Assembly (NCBI RefSeq): GCF_030161895.1
Contig: NZ_BSVB01000001.1
Location: 744,001 to 808,000, forward strand
DNA from: Pseudolysinimonas kribbensis
GTDB lineage: Bacteria; Actinomycetota; Actinomycetes; Actinomycetales; Microbacteriaceae
DNA: 64,000 bases
Reading direction: 5' to 3'
Shown piece after piece: positions 11,102 to 23,317 of this stretch. Within the stretch, counting starts at the first letter, position 1. Every line of letters begins with the position of its first letter. A model generated the notes under the pieces. The model was not told the origin of the DNA. It worked only from the letters and a program-made list of their open reading frames with translations, and made no database searches. A program made the translations under genes and the position numbers.

Positions 11102-12164
11102 GCCGTCTCCCGCACCGTCATCATGACGCCGCCACCGAGGTCGATGACCGTGTCGGGCAGCACGACCGCGGGCTCCCCCGCGCGCAGCCGCCGCGGTGCC
11201 GCACCCGGCATGGTGACGCTCGTTCCGTTCTTGGAATCCAGGTCGGTCACGACGACGGCGCCGCCGGCCACCTCGATGCGGGCGTGCGTGCGCGAGATGT
11301 CCTTGTCGCCGGCCGCCACGACGACGAGCCGGGGCGGACCGCCCGATGCGTCGTGTCCGGGGTCGCTCGGCGAGCGCCCGACCAGGACCGGACGGGTGAG
11401 CGGCTCGACGTCGCCGCCCGGCAGCTCGAGGGCGAGCACCGGTCCGGATGCCGCGGCCACCGCCGGCGGCTCGGCCGGCTCGTGCTCCTCCAGCTCGTCC
11501 ACGAGCACCGTGCGCCCGTCGTGGTCGCCGGGGCGTGCGGGGTCGGGATTCGGGATGCGCACCGAGTCACCCGAGATCGTGCGGTAGACCGTGTCGCCGA
11601 AGAGGAACGCGTAGGGCTCGTCCTCGACGGCAGGCGCGCCGGCGGCAGCCGCCGCGGGAGCGGCGACCGCGGCGATGGGGGCGACGGGAGCCGTGGCGGG
11701 CGACGCCGCACGCTCCTCGCGCGCCGGCACCAGCGTCGTATGCGCGTCGGCCTCGTCGAACCGCTCGGCGGCCCGGCCGACGACACCCGAAACCGCCGGA
11801 CCGCCCGGCAGCAGGGTCCAGCTCGACCCCGGCACCCTCAGTCGCAGCTCGTCGACGCCCTCGAGCACGCGCTCGGTCCACGTCGTGACGCCCGCGCCCG
11901 AGAGCCTCTCGGCCCCGGCATCCACCTCGGCCGCGCCGCGGAGCACGATGCGCGCGATGCCGCCGGCCGCATCGATCAGGGCGAAGTCGGGCGCCGCGGC
12001 GATCCCGCCGCTCACCAGGCGCTCGAGCGCCGCCCGGAACCCGTCCGGTCCCGCGAGTCGCGCCGTCAGGTCGCCGATCTGCGCGGGGTCGCCGACGGCG
12101 AGCACCGCATCCCCGACCGTCGCAACGGTCCATTCCCCGTCCCGGGGTTCGTCCTCAGGATCAT
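11098..12164 (-). CDS. Long FHA-domain protein (module A)
   Basis: 355 aa after correcting one break at 12144-12147 (G/C run one base short). The correction joins an ATG that overlaps the PP2C stop (ATGA) to the rest of the N-terminal domain, which resembles that of the 408-aa module B protein (GGIAAAPDFALIDAAGG; TTWTERVLEGVDELRL). An Ala/Pro linker with candidate phospho-threonines (DAHTTLVP; GRTVLVDE) precedes a C-terminal FHA domain with VLVGRSPSDPG, ISRTHARI and SKNGTSV. Soluble adaptor, probably a substrate or reader of the module A kinase. Confidence 0.82.
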
Positions 12165-12997
12165 GAATGCCTCCTCGGCCTCGTGTCCTCGAGCTCGGTC
12201 CCCAGCATCCGGTCGAGAGTCTGCTCGTCCACGGGCGGCTCCGCCAGTCCCGCGAACTCGGGGCGTACGATCACCGCGCTGACGTTGTCGTGGCCGCCTG
12301 CCCGCACCGCCGCCTCCACCAGGTCGTGGGCATCGGCACCATCGGCGAGCATCCCGGCGATCGCCGCGTCGTCGAGCTCGCGGGTGAGCCCGTCGGAGCA
12401 CAGCAGCAGGGCCGGCTCGTCGCCCGGCAGTCGCAGGTCGAGCACCCGCACGTCGGGCAGGGCCGTGTCGTGGGGCCCGAGCGCGCGCGTCACCACATTG
12501 CGATCCGGATGCCGCTGCGCCTGCTCCGCATCGATGATCCCGGCATCCTGCAGCTCCTGCACGAGCGAGTGATCGCTCGTCAGCCGGTGCAGCACGCGGC
12601 CGTCCCAGCCGTAGACCCGTGAGTCTCCGACGTGCACGACCATCCACGCCGCAGGGTCGACGAGGACGACGGCGGCGAGAGTCGTGCCGGCCATGCTCTG
12701 CCCGCCGACCCGGCGCACGTCGGCGTTCGCTCGCCGCACGGCCTCCCGCACCTCGGACGTCGTCGCCGGCCGGTCGGCGGGCAGCACCGCGCGCAGCGCG
12801 GCGACGGCGGCCGCGCTGGCCCGGTCGCCGAGCGCGTGACCGCCCATGCCGTCGGCGACGGCGAACACCGGCGCTTCTGCGAGCACCGCGTCCTCGTTGA
12901 CGGCACGAACCGTCCCGCGATCGGAGGCGACGCTCACGCGCAGCACCAGCTCGCCGTCGGCGACGGTCAGCCGCTGCTCGGTCGCGCGGGCGCTCAT
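12161..12997 (-). CDS. PP2C-family Ser/Thr protein phosphatase (module A)
   Basis: 278 aa, soluble. PP2C motifs are intact: NEDAVLA, ADGMGGHALGD, GDSRVYGWDG, CSDGLTREL and GGHDNVSAVIV. Close paralogue of the phosphatase at 8906-9694, with a longer N- and C-terminus. The ATG overlaps the stop of the transglutaminase-fold gene and its stop overlaps the long FHA gene, so all three are translationally coupled. Expected to dephosphorylate the FHA proteins and/or the module A kinase. Confidence 0.9.
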   Translation of the reverse strand: MSARATEQRLTVADGELVLRVSVASDRGTVRAVNEDAVLAEAPVFAVADGMGGHALGDRASAAAVAALRAVLPADRPATTSEVREAVRRANADVRRVGGQSMAGTTLAAVVLVDPAAWMVVHVGDSRVYGWDGRVLHRLTSDHSLVQELQDAGIIDAEQAQRHPDRNVVTRALGPHDTALPDVRVLDLRLPGDEPALLLCSDGLTRELDDAAIAGMLADGADAHDLVEAAVRAGGHDNVSAVIVRPEFAGLAEPPVDEQTLDRMLGTELEDTRPRRHS

Positions 12998-15410
12998 CGC
13001 GCTCCGCCGCCGGGCTCGCCGGTCCTCGGCACGGCGGCCAGGCCCCGCGCCGCCATCCGCCGCGCCCAGCCGGTCAGCGACGACAGCCGGTACCGGCGCA
13101 GCACACGGCGCCCCCGGGACAGGCGGTGCTCGGTCGACTGGATGACGGCGAGCGCCTCCGCCCACACCGCGTCGGCCTCGGCGGCGGTCGCCGGGCGGGC
13201 CGCGAACACGAGCTCGTCGGTGCGCCGGGCCAGGGGCTCGAGCGTCGCCGTGGCCGTCGCGGTTCCCACGGCATCGGGCGCGCGTCCCGCGGCCGGCAGC
13301 TCCCGCAGCCGCGCGTCGAGCGCTCCCGCGACCCGTGCCCGGGTGCCCGGTGGAGGCGGCCCGATGCCGAGCTCGTCGAGCCGATCGACGAGCTCCGACC
13401 ACGCCCCGGCGGCGGCGTCCGGGGCGCGGGCCGCCGCGCGTCGGCGCCGCATCCTGCGCGCCTTGAACAGGGCGACGACGAGGGCCGGCAGGAGCACGAT
13501 CGCCAGGGGGATCAGCACGCCGAGTCCCGCCGCGACCACCCAACCGGGCAGGCCGAACAGCGACACGTCCTTCTTGTCGCCGTCGTCGATCTTGACGTTG
13601 GTGACCAGGTCGTTCTCGTCGCTGTTGCTGCGCGGCGGCTGGCGCACCTGCGGCTGCGGCTCGGTCTGGGGCTTCGGGTTAAGCGCCTGCGGCACATCGG
13701 TCTGGGTCGGCGTCGGGTAGAACGGCACCCAGCCGACGCCCTGGAACGCCACCTCGACCCACGCGCTCACGTCGTGGCCGGTGATCTTGCGCGGCGTCGC
13801 GGGGTCGGCGCCGTCGGGCACCTTCGGGGCGAAGCCGAACACCACGCGGGCGGGGTAGTGCAGGCTGCGCGCCATGAGCGCCATCGCGGAGGCGTACTGC
13901 TCGTCGTCGCCGACCATGACGTTGCCCGAGAACAGTTGCTCCATGCGGTCGGCGCCGTGCCCGGCGAGCGACGCGACCGTGTCCGACGACGTGCCGTGCG
14001 AGAGGTACCCCTTGGTGTGCAGGGTCTGCTCGATGTTGCGCAGCTGCCCGATCGCGCTCTTCGCGGAAGCCGCGAACTCGGTCGCCTTCGCTGCCACGAC
14101 ATCCGGGATGTCGGTGACCGGCCCCAGCTGCACGTTCGCGGTCGGCACGCTGCGCAGCTGGTCGTCGTCGGGCGCAGCCCGCTGCGTCTGCGCCGTGATC
14201 CGCACGGCGTCGCCCCGGGCGAGGCCACCGAGCAGCACCGTGCCCCCCGTCGCGGCGTTGTAGCGCAGGCTCTGCCGCGCGGCGTCGCCGAGCCCGGCGC
14301 CGCCGGGGCCCGTCACGGTCAGGGCCTGCGTGTAGCCCGGCGTCGGGATCCACACGTCGTCGTAGTCGCCGACCGTGATCGTCAGGGTCTGCCGACCCCC
14401 GGCCGCACGAGCGGCGGAGCCGGATAGGCGCCGCCCACGAGCTCGAAGCTGCCGGATCCGCCGCTCGCGACCTGCGCACCCGCGACGTCCCAGACGTGGC
14501 CGTCGTAGCCGTCCATCGTGGCGAGCCGCAGCCGCTCATCCGGTTTCAGCCCGCGCACCGTGAAGATGGTCCGGTTCGCGTCGATCTTGGAGTAGCGCCG
14601 GAACCCCGACAGCGGGCTTGCGACGTCGATCGGCTGGAACGGGGGCTCGACCTTCTCGCGCAACACGAAGCGGTCCTGCGGCGGCGGCACGAGCACCGAG
14701 CCGCTCACGGCCCCGAGCACGACGGCCGCGCCGATGACGATCGCGGTGCCCGTGACGCGGCGCCCGAGGGTGCCGCGTCGCCGCTCGACCCGGATCTGCT
14801 CACCCGTCGTGCCCCGCCATCCCAGCCAGACCAGCGCGATGGCGGCGAACAGCACGCCCCGCACGCCCGGGTAGTAGGGCTGCTGGGTGCCCAGCAGCAC
14901 GCTCCCGACGTAGAGCGCGGCCGGCCCGAGCACCAGCAGCGACGCGCGTGCCGCGGTGCGCCGGCGCGGCAGCCAGCGGGCGGCGAGGGTGGAGCCGACG
15001 AGCCCGACGACCCAGGCCGAGGCGTAGGGCACGACCGTGACGTAGTCGGGCAGGTCGACGGGCGCCCGCAGCGTCAGGATGTCCGCCCAGCCCCACACGG
15101 CGCCCACGCCGAGACTCTGCACGCTCGTCAGCGTCGGCACGACGGCGGCGAGCGCCTGCTCCGGCACGGCGAGCGCGCTGCCGAACAGCAGGTACGCGAC
15201 CAGCGCGAGCGCGACGGTCAGCAGCACGCCGAACCGGAGCGCTCGGGCGGCGAGCGCGGCGCCCGCGCCGACGACGAGCCCGCCCGCGCCGGCGAGGAGC
15301 CAGCCGAGATCGTGATAGCTCGAGGCGAGCCCGACCACGCCGATCATCGCGAGCAGCAGCGGTACCACGACGTCGACCCAGGTGCGGAACGACATCGGCG
15401 CGCGGCTCAC
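12994..15410 (-). CDS. TgpA-like membrane protein with a catalytically degenerate transglutaminase fold
   Basis: 805 aa after correcting one break at 14396-14400. The N-terminal 200 residues form several membrane helices. An external transglutaminase-like domain (about residues 430-580) is followed by one further helix and a cytoplasmic tail. The domain aligns with the family, but the catalytic Cys is Asp (GDDEQYASAMALMAR where GDCEQFAS is usual), the His is Ser (HDVSAWVEV where HAWVEV is usual) and the Asp is Tyr (PFYPTP where FDPTP is usual). All three are in-frame substitutions, so it is probably a binding or scaffold protein, not an enzyme. The MoxR-DUF58-transglutaminase gene order is widespread in bacteria. 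GTG start overlaps the DUF58 stop. Confidence 0.82.
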
Positions 15411-16641
15411 GAGATCCTCCGCAGCAGCTTCGGCAGGTCGCCGAGCTCGGTGACCGTCAGCACCCGCAGCCGCGACACGACCTGCAGTCGCGGCTCGCCC
15501 CCGCGCTCGACCCGGATCGCGACGAGGTCGGTGTCCGGCGGGAAGGCGGTCTCGATGGCGCGCAGCTCCGCCACCGGGGTGCGCGATCCGGTGACGAACA
15601 CGACGACCGCGGGTGCCGGCAGCAGGGCCGTCGCCGCGCGGGCGAAGTCGCGCGGGGTCGCATAGCGCTGCACGGGCGCGAGCCGGCAGCTGTCGTCGAG
15701 CAGTGCGCCGACGGTCGCGGTGCGCAGCTCGGCCTCCTCGCCGAGGATGCGCGAGCGGGTGCCGTCGCGGATCGTCTGCACCGCCACGGACGCGGCGACC
15801 GACACGCCCAGCTCGAACTCGGCATCCGGATCGTCGGAGTCGGGATCGGCGTATGCGCGCCGCTCGGCGTGGTGCAGCAGCACGAGGTCGCTGCGCCGGG
15901 TCTCCTCGAACTGGCGCACCATGATGACGCCCGTGCGCGCCGTCGTGCGCCAGTGGATGTAGCGGCGATCGTCGCCCGGCACGTAGGGGCGCAGCGCGTG
16001 GAAGGCCAGGTCGTTGCTCGTGAGGGTCGGCGTGGTGCGGCCCTCGAGGTCCTTGACCAGCCCCGCGGCCGACGGCGCCAGCAGTGCGGTGCGCGGATGC
16101 ACGAACAGCTCGATCGGATCCGCCCACCGCACGCGGCGGCGCAGCAGCCCCAGCTGATCCCCGCGCACCGCGATCGCGGGACCGGCGACGATCACGGCGC
16201 GGTGCGCGGTGGGCACGGCGAACAGCTCCTCGTGCTCCGCGCCGGGGGCGAGCGCCGGGATGTCGAACTCGGCCCGTCCGCGCCCCACCGGCAGCTCGAG
16301 CCGGCCCGCACTCGCGCGCCGCGACCCGGCGTTGGCGACCAGCAGCCGTCCGAACGCGCGCTCCCCGCGACCACCCGGCGGGGCGAGAGCTCGATCGTCA
16401 CGCGATAGCTCGCGCGGCCGATGAGGAACAGCGCCGCGACGAGGAGCCCGCACACCAGGGTCAGGGCGAGGTAGCTGAGCTCGGCCCAGCCGAGCACCGC
16501 GCTCGCGACCCCCGCCGCGACCGCGGCGAGCGCGACGATCGCGCCCAGCGGGCTGACGATCCCGGCCACCGGTGCGCACGCCGCGGCGACCCGCCCGGCG
16601 GCGAGCCGGGCGAGTCCGAGGAGCGAACGCAGCGCGGTCAT
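15407..16641 (-). CDS. DUF58-domain membrane protein
   Basis: 411 aa after correcting one break at 16363-16366 (GGGG one base short, restoring VVAGERAFGRLL). Two N-terminal membrane helices (residues of about 20-75) precede a beta-rich region and the DUF58 signature RPYVPGDDRRYIHW. The C-terminal part resembles a vWA-like fold (VVVFVTGSRTPVAELRAIE). DUF58 proteins typically pair with MoxR ATPases; function is poorly defined. It starts 9 bp after the MoxR stop and overlaps the next gene by 4 bp. Confidence 0.88.
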
Positions 16642-16650
16642 GCGGTGGCG

Positions 16651-17690
16651 TTACCGGGCCCGCAGCTCGGGCGGCGCGATACCGTCGACCACGCCCGCGA
16701 CGACCTTCTCGGCGCTCTGGCCGGCGAACGCGGCCTCCGGATCGAGCACGAGACGGTGGGCGAGCACCGGCACGGCGAGCTCCCGCACGTCCTCCGGGGT
16801 GACGTAGGCGCGCCCGGCCGCGAGCGCCCACGTCTTCGCAGCGCGGGCGAGCGCGAGCGCTCCGCGCATGCTGACGCCGAGCTGCACGTCACGGTGCTCA
16901 CGGGTAGCCGCGGCGATCCGCGCCAGGTGGTCCATGACCGCGGGATCGGTGTAGACGCCGTCGGTCAGCCGCGCCATCTCGGCGATCGAGCGGGCCGCGA
17001 TGATCGGTACGACCTTCGCGGCGCGGGCCCGGTTGGCCGAGTCGAGCAGCAGCGCGACCGTCGTGTCGTGGTCGGGGTAGCCGAGCGAGGTCTTGACGAG
17101 GAAGCGGTCGAGCTGCGCCTCCGGCAGCGTGTACGTGCCCGCCTGCTCGACCGGGTTCTGCGTCGCGATGACCATGAACGGCGAGCCCACCGCGTGGCCG
17201 GTGCCGTCGACGGTGACGACCCCTCCTCCATGACCTCGAGCAGCGCCGACTGGGTCTTCGGCGATGCGCGGTTGATCTCGTCGGCGAGCACGATCGAGGC
17301 GAAGATCGGTCCCGGGTGGAACTCGAACAGGCCCTTCGCCTGGTCGTAGATCGAGACACCCGTCACATCCGAGGGCAGCAGATCCGGCGTGAACTGGATG
17401 CGCGAGGTCGTGCCGTCGATCGTGTTGGCCAGCGCCTTCGCGAGCACGGTCTTGCCGGTGCCGGGCACGTCCTCGAGCAGGATGTGGCCGTCGCTCAGCA
17501 GCGCCGTGAGCACGAGCCGGATGGCGTCGCGCTTGCCGAGGATCGCCTGGTCGATGTTGGCGACGAGCTTCTCGAACGCATCGGCGAACCAGCCGGCCTG
17601 CTCGGTGGTCACGGTGACGGCCTCGGTGGGCGGCACGGCGGCGGTCGCCGCGGGCGTCGCGTTCGCCGCGGGCTGGGCGGTATCGGTCAT
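16651..17690 (-). CDS. MoxR-family AAA+ ATPase
   Basis: 346 aa after correcting one break at 17220-17223. Walker A is [14 protein letters not shown], Walker B is [11 protein letters not shown], with sensor-1 region [12 protein letters not shown] and the C-terminal lid ([14 protein letters not shown]). Soluble. MoxR ATPases act as chaperone-like remodelers of vWA/DUF58 partners, and the DUF58 gene follows directly. Start is 49 bp after the giant surface protein gene, suggesting cotranscription. Confidence 0.92.
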
Positions 17691-17739
17691 CGGGTCTCTC
17701 CGGATCGGTGGGGCACGGGCGGCAGGGGGCGGTCGTCGG

Positions 17740-20700
17740 TCAGCACGGCGGGGCGCTCCCCCAGTTCTCGGTGTAGGTCTGGCCCTTGTAGGTGAACTGG
17801 AAGTTCTGGCCCAGGTCGCCGGCGGTGTTGCGGGCCGCCCACGCGTTGGAGGCCGCCGAGCCGGTCCCGGGGCTCGTCGTCACCGTCGACTGGAAGTCGG
17901 GCCCGAACCGCACGAGCGACGAGTCCGGCGAGCTCGTCCACGTCACGCCGAGGCGGTTGCCCCCGCTGAGCGCCCCGCCGTAGCAGAGGTGGATCGAGAA
18001 CGGGTTCACGAGCGTCACCGAGGCCGAGGCGCTCGCCGTCTGTCCCGCGCTCGTCTCGGTGATGGTCACGTGGTAGGTCGTGCCGTAGCTGCCGGCGAAG
18101 CTCGTGCTGCCCGGCGCCGACACCGCGCCGCCGACCCCGTCGCCCGAGAGCGTGTAGGTGATGGGCTCGGTGCTCGCGCCCGGCCCCCAGTTGTAGACGA
18201 CGCTCGATCCGCTCTGCGTCGCGCTGATGGTGGGTGCGCGGGGCGTCGGCACGGCGCTGCCCGTCGACGTCTTCGGGGCGCTCTGCAGGCCGCCGCTGTT
18301 CTTCGACTGGATCGTGTAGGTGTAGTGCGTGCCGACGTGGCCCGGCAGGGTCACCGTCGCGACCGCTCCCACGTCGCGCTGCGTGCCGTCCGAGAGCACG
18401 ATGTGGTACCCCGCGATGTCGCGGCCGTTGCCCTGCGCCCCGTCCCAGCTGAGCACCACGTTGCCCGAGCCGTCGGAGGTCGCCGCGATCGTCGCGGTCG
18501 TCGGGGCGGAGGGCGCGCCGAACGGCTTCGCCGTCGCGCTCGCGTCGGAGATCTCCCCGTCGCCGAGCGCGTTGTGGGCCGTGACGTGGAAGGTGTAGCC
18601 GTCGCCGTTCGTCAGACCGGAGAACCGGTGCGTCGCGTCCGATCCGGGCACCGTCGTCGTCGCGGGGCATCCGGGTCCGGAGCACGCGATCGTGTAATGG
18701 TCGATCGGCTCGCCGTTGGTCGCGGGCGGCTGCCACTGCACCGTCACCGCGGAGTCGCCCTCGACGAAGGTGGGCGCCGCGGGCTTGCCCGGCACATCGC
18801 GGACCGTGTACTGCAGCCGGCCGGTGACGTCGCGCGACGGGTCCCTCGTCGCATCGCGCACCGTGTACAGCACGCTCACGACGCCGATGAACGACGTGTC
18901 GGGCCGGACCGTGATGTCGCCGTCCTTCGTGAACGAGATCGAGGCGCCGGACTGCGCCGCGTTCTCGATCTGCGCGCCGGTCAGCGTGAGCGGCTGGCCG
19001 GGGAACGGGTTCGTGTCGTTGCGCAGCACGTTCACCGTGTCGGTCCTGCCGCGCTGGCCCTTGGCGTCGTCCTCGTTCGCCTGGGTGCGCGGGCGGTTCG
19101 ACGACACGACGCTCACCTGCACCGTGGCCGGCACGGTGAAGCCGCGGTAGTGGATGACCACATGCAGCGTCGCCCGCGCGCCCGGCTGGGTGCCGAGCGG
19201 CGCCGAGACACCGAGGCGGGATCCGTCGAGCGTCGCCGTCACGTCGCCGGTCTGGCCGGTGAGGCCCGTGTAGGTGAACTGCCCCTTGTCGACCTTGGGG
19301 CTCGGCTGCTCGGTCGCGTCGCGCAGGTCGTGCACCTGCGGCGCCTCGCCGGGCTGCACCTGCACCGTGAGACCGGCGAAGGTCGGCGGCTCGTCGAGCC
19401 GGTCGGGGTCGCCGACCGTGATCGGGAAACTGATGAGGTTCTGGTGGCCGTTCGGATCGGTCGCCGAGGTGCCGTCGGTGACCCGGAACGAGATCGTCGT
19501 CTGCCCGCGGAACCCGGTGCGCGGCGTGAACCGGATCGCGTCGTCGCCCACCGCGATCGGCGAGCCGTCGGAGTTGGGCGCCTGGATGTCGCCGGTGTCG
19601 ATCAGGATCGCCTTCTGCTTCGACGGCACGATCAGCAGCTGCGCCAGGGTCCACTGCTTGGGCGTGTTCATGTCGACGTACTGCGGCAGCACCTTCGGGT
19701 TCAGGTGGGGCGGCGGCACGACCGCGCCGACCTGCTTCGGCGGCACGACGATGAACGCGGTCGCGGTGAGGTCGTCATCCGGATTCGTGACGGTGTAGGC
19801 GACGGCGATGCGACGGTCCGCGGGCCGCACCGTGACCGTCTGGGTCGCCTGGTCGACCGTGCCGAGCCCCGCGTTCGCGCCCGCGAGCGCGATCGTGAGA
19901 TCTCCGTCGCGGCCGGCGGGGTTCGCGATCGAGCCGGCGAGCTTCACCGGCACGCTCGACTTGTTCACCATCGAGGTGGCCGGCACGTGGATGTCCTCGG
20001 CCGTCGGGTAGACCGGCGGCGCGTCGGGCGTGACCTTCACCTGCACGAAGGCGGTGTCCTGGCCGCCGTGCCCGTTGCCGATCGCGTAGCGCAGCGAGTA
20101 CGTTCCGGTCGTCTTCGGCGCGACGATGACGATCTTCGCGTGATCGACGGTCGCGCTCAGGTGGCTGTCGACGGCGCTGATGCCGGTGAGCGAGAGCGGG
20201 TACCCGCTCGGGTCGGAATCGTTGAGCAGCGGCTGCACGGTCGCGGTGCGGCCGGGCTTCATCGTGACGGCGTCGTCCACGGCGTTCGGCGCGCCGGCGG
20301 TGTCGGGGCGCGGGATGACGGCGATGTCGATCGTGCCGATGCCCTTGTGCCCGTACGGATCCTCGACCGTGTAGGTGAACTCGTCCGTGCCCGCGGCGGT
20401 GTCGAAGGCGCGGTACTCGAATCCGGTCGTCGAGCCGCCGGTGATCGTGCCCAGCTGCGGGGGCTCTGCACGCCGTCGATGACGACCGAGTCGCCGTCGG
20501 GGTCGACCCCGTCCAGCGGCACGGTGATCGGCACCTCGGCGCCGGCGAAGACGCGCGCGATCAGGGGCGCCGGTGCCGGGTCCTGGTCGGTCTTGGCATC
20601 CGGAGCCGTCACGATGAACGCGACCCGCGCCGTCGCCGTCTCGCCGTACTGATCGGTGACGCGGTAGACGACGCTGTACTCCCCGGGGTCGTGCCCGCCT

Positions 20701-23209
20701 GGTAGCGCACCTTGCCGTCGCCGACGAACGCGAGCCCGTCGCCCTTGTCGCTCGTGTCGACCAGGTCGGGCTCGAGGATCAGCTGCGCCTGATCGGGGTG
20801 GAAGTCGTTCGCGAGCACGTCGGCGCTCACGATGTCGCCGGCCCGCACGAGCACCTTGTCGTCGACGGCCACGGGCGGCTGGCGATTGACGATCGGCGGC
20901 ACCGGCACGATCGTGACGCCGGCGGTCGAGGTCTGCTCGCCGTCCGAGACCGTGTAGCGGAACTGCGTCTGCGTCGCGAGCGCGGCCGAGCTGGAGATGC
21001 GGATGACCGCGTTGCTCAGCACCTCCACGCTCACGGCCGGGTCGGTCTGCGAGGTGTCGACGGACTGCACCGCGAGCACCTTGCCGTCGGGTGAGACGTC
21101 GTTGAGCAGCACCTTGACGCTCGTCGGCTGCCCGGCGCGCAGGAAGGCGGTGTCCTTGACCGCGATCGGCGGCGAGGGGTGGTCGGGGTCGGGCAGCACG
21201 TCGACCCGCACGAGCCCGACGCTCGAGGCCGCGCCGTCGGCCAGCTGGTACTTGAAGTAGTACGTGCCGACGGTGGCCGAGGTGAAGCTGATGGTGCCCT
21301 TCTGCAGGTTGGGCACGACCTGCACCCCGCCGGGCGTCTCGCTGACCCCGAGCAGATCGAGCGCGCCGCCGTCGGGCGAGACGTCGTTGACCAGCGGCGA
21401 GATCTCGATCTGCTTGCCCCGGAACGCCTGGGCGAAGTCGGGCGTGCCCACCGGGCCGAGCTTGCCGGCCGGCTGCACGTCGACCTCGAGCGTGCCCTTG
21501 GTCTGGAGCCGTCCGTCGCTCACGACGAACTGCACCTCCTTGGCGCCGGTCTGGCCGCCGAGGCTCTGGAAGGTGAGGAAGCCGTCGGGGGTGAACCGCA
21601 CCTGGTCGGAGCTGGTCGGCGTGGCGGAGTCGAGGTAGATGTCGTCGCCGTCCGGGTCGCGCCAGTCGGCCAGCACGTTGTAGCTGATCGTGCCGCCCGT
21701 CTCGACGCTGATCGCCGCGTCGCGCACCGCGACCGGCGCCGTGTTCACGGTCTCCGGCACGATCCGCAGCGTCACAGCGGCCTCGGCCACCCCGCCGCGG
21801 CCATCATCGACCGTGTAATGGAACGACGCCGCGCTCGCCCCCGCCGCGGGCGTGAACTGCAGCGCCCGGCCGCTGTCGATCACGTCGATCTCGCCCTGCG
21901 TGGCGGGGATCGGGGTGAAGCGCGGGATCGTCAGCACGTCGCCGTCGGGGTCGGTGTCGTTGTCGAGAACCGCGAGCACGGTCGTGCGTCCGGGCCGGAC
22001 GCCGAGATCGTCGTCGCGCGCGACGGGCGGGCGGTTGATCGCGCTGCGCTGGGCGAGCGTGTCCTGGAACGACTGCGTGCTGGCCTTGTGATGGCCCTTG
22101 TCGCTGTCGTCCTGCTGGGGCGGCGTGACCTGCTGCCAGTTGTCGACGAGCCGCATCTGATCGTCGAGCAGCCAGACGTTGCCGGTGTCGAGATCATTGA
22201 GCGCGACCACGTCGCGATTGACCCGGAACTCGAGACGCTTGCCCTGCGTCGCCTGATCGATGTCCTCGGCGCGCGGCTTCGCGCCGTCGCAGGCGAGCAG
22301 GTAGCGCTGCGCGCCCGCCCAGGCGCCGTGGACGCATCCCGCGACGACGACCGGCCGGGTGATCCCGCTCGGGTCGCCGACCGGACGCGCGAGCTTCGCC
22401 GAGACGCTGCGCACGGATCCGTCGCCCAGCTGCGCGATGAGCAGCCGGTCGCCGCTCGCGAGGGCGACCTCGTCGGAGTCGCCGGTCAGCTGCAGCTGCT
22501 GCGCCGCGACAGGCAGCAGGATGGTCGTGCCGTCGTCGCGCTCGAGGCTGCGGCTGCCCGGCGCGAACACGACCGCCCGGTCGCCGGCCGGGGCGAGCTG
22601 GGCGTTCCTCGGCACCGCGATGCCGCGCTGGGTGGCCGGGCCACCGGGTGTGTCGATGCGGAAGATCTCCTGGTCCTTCGGGCTGATCGCGACGACCGCT
22701 CCGGATGCCGTCACGACGGCCTGCCCGCCCGCGCCGAGCTTGAGGGCCGGCCGCTGCGACGGGTCGAAGGTCAGCCCGTTCGCCACGTCGATCGCCCAGA
22801 GCCTGCCGTCGGGCGAGGTGATCGCGAGGGTGTCGCCGCCCAGCGCGACGTGGGACCCGGCCGGCATCTTGGCGGGCTCCACGAGCTCGGTGTAGGCGGG
22901 ATCGATGCGCGAGATGTCGCCCCGGCTCGGATCGAACAGGAACACGCTCGAGCCGTTCTGGGCGACATCCAGGTCCGACGAGGCGCCGCTCACGGCGCCG
23001 TCGAGCTCCTCGATCTGCCGGTCGAGACGCCCGCCCTGCAGCGAATGGCCGTTGGTGACCCACACGTCCTTCGCGTCGAGCGTGACGTCGGTGACCGGGA
23101 AGCCCTGATGCATGACCGCGAACGCGATGGGGATCGCGGCGAGGCCCGCGACCACGATCCCGGACCAGACGCCCCTCTTGTGGCGGACGACGGACTTGAC
23201 GAGCGACAC
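17740..23209 (-). CDS. Giant surface protein of module A: signal anchor, propeller-like region, about 11 cadherin/Big-type repeats, Fn3 tail
   Basis: 1,823 aa after correcting two breaks (about 20687-20690, G run; 20459-20463, C run). A GTG start at 23209 follows a good ribosome site (GGAGG, 8 nt away). Membrane anchor [18 protein letters not shown]; propeller-like residues of about 60-370 with the conserved Cys pair ([17 protein letters not shown]); then about 11 Asp-rich Ig/cadherin-like repeats ([33 protein letters not shown]) and several Fn3 domains; the protein ends in Cys. It is a full-length paralogue of 1-5194. Probably a long Ca-dependent cell-surface fibre or adhesin; ligand unknown. 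Confidence 0.88.
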
Positions 23210-23317
23210 GCCGCCGACCTCCGAATGCCTCCGCCGATGGCCCCCGATGGGTGGTCGCCGCGGGGCCGACTCACCGTAACATGAGCGATTCACGCGTGAC
23301 GCGGTCGATCCTCAGGC

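Noticed and set aside
17389..20652. Long plus-strand open frame of over 1,000 codons
   Set aside because: Antisense shadow of the second surface protein and MoxR; no motifs.
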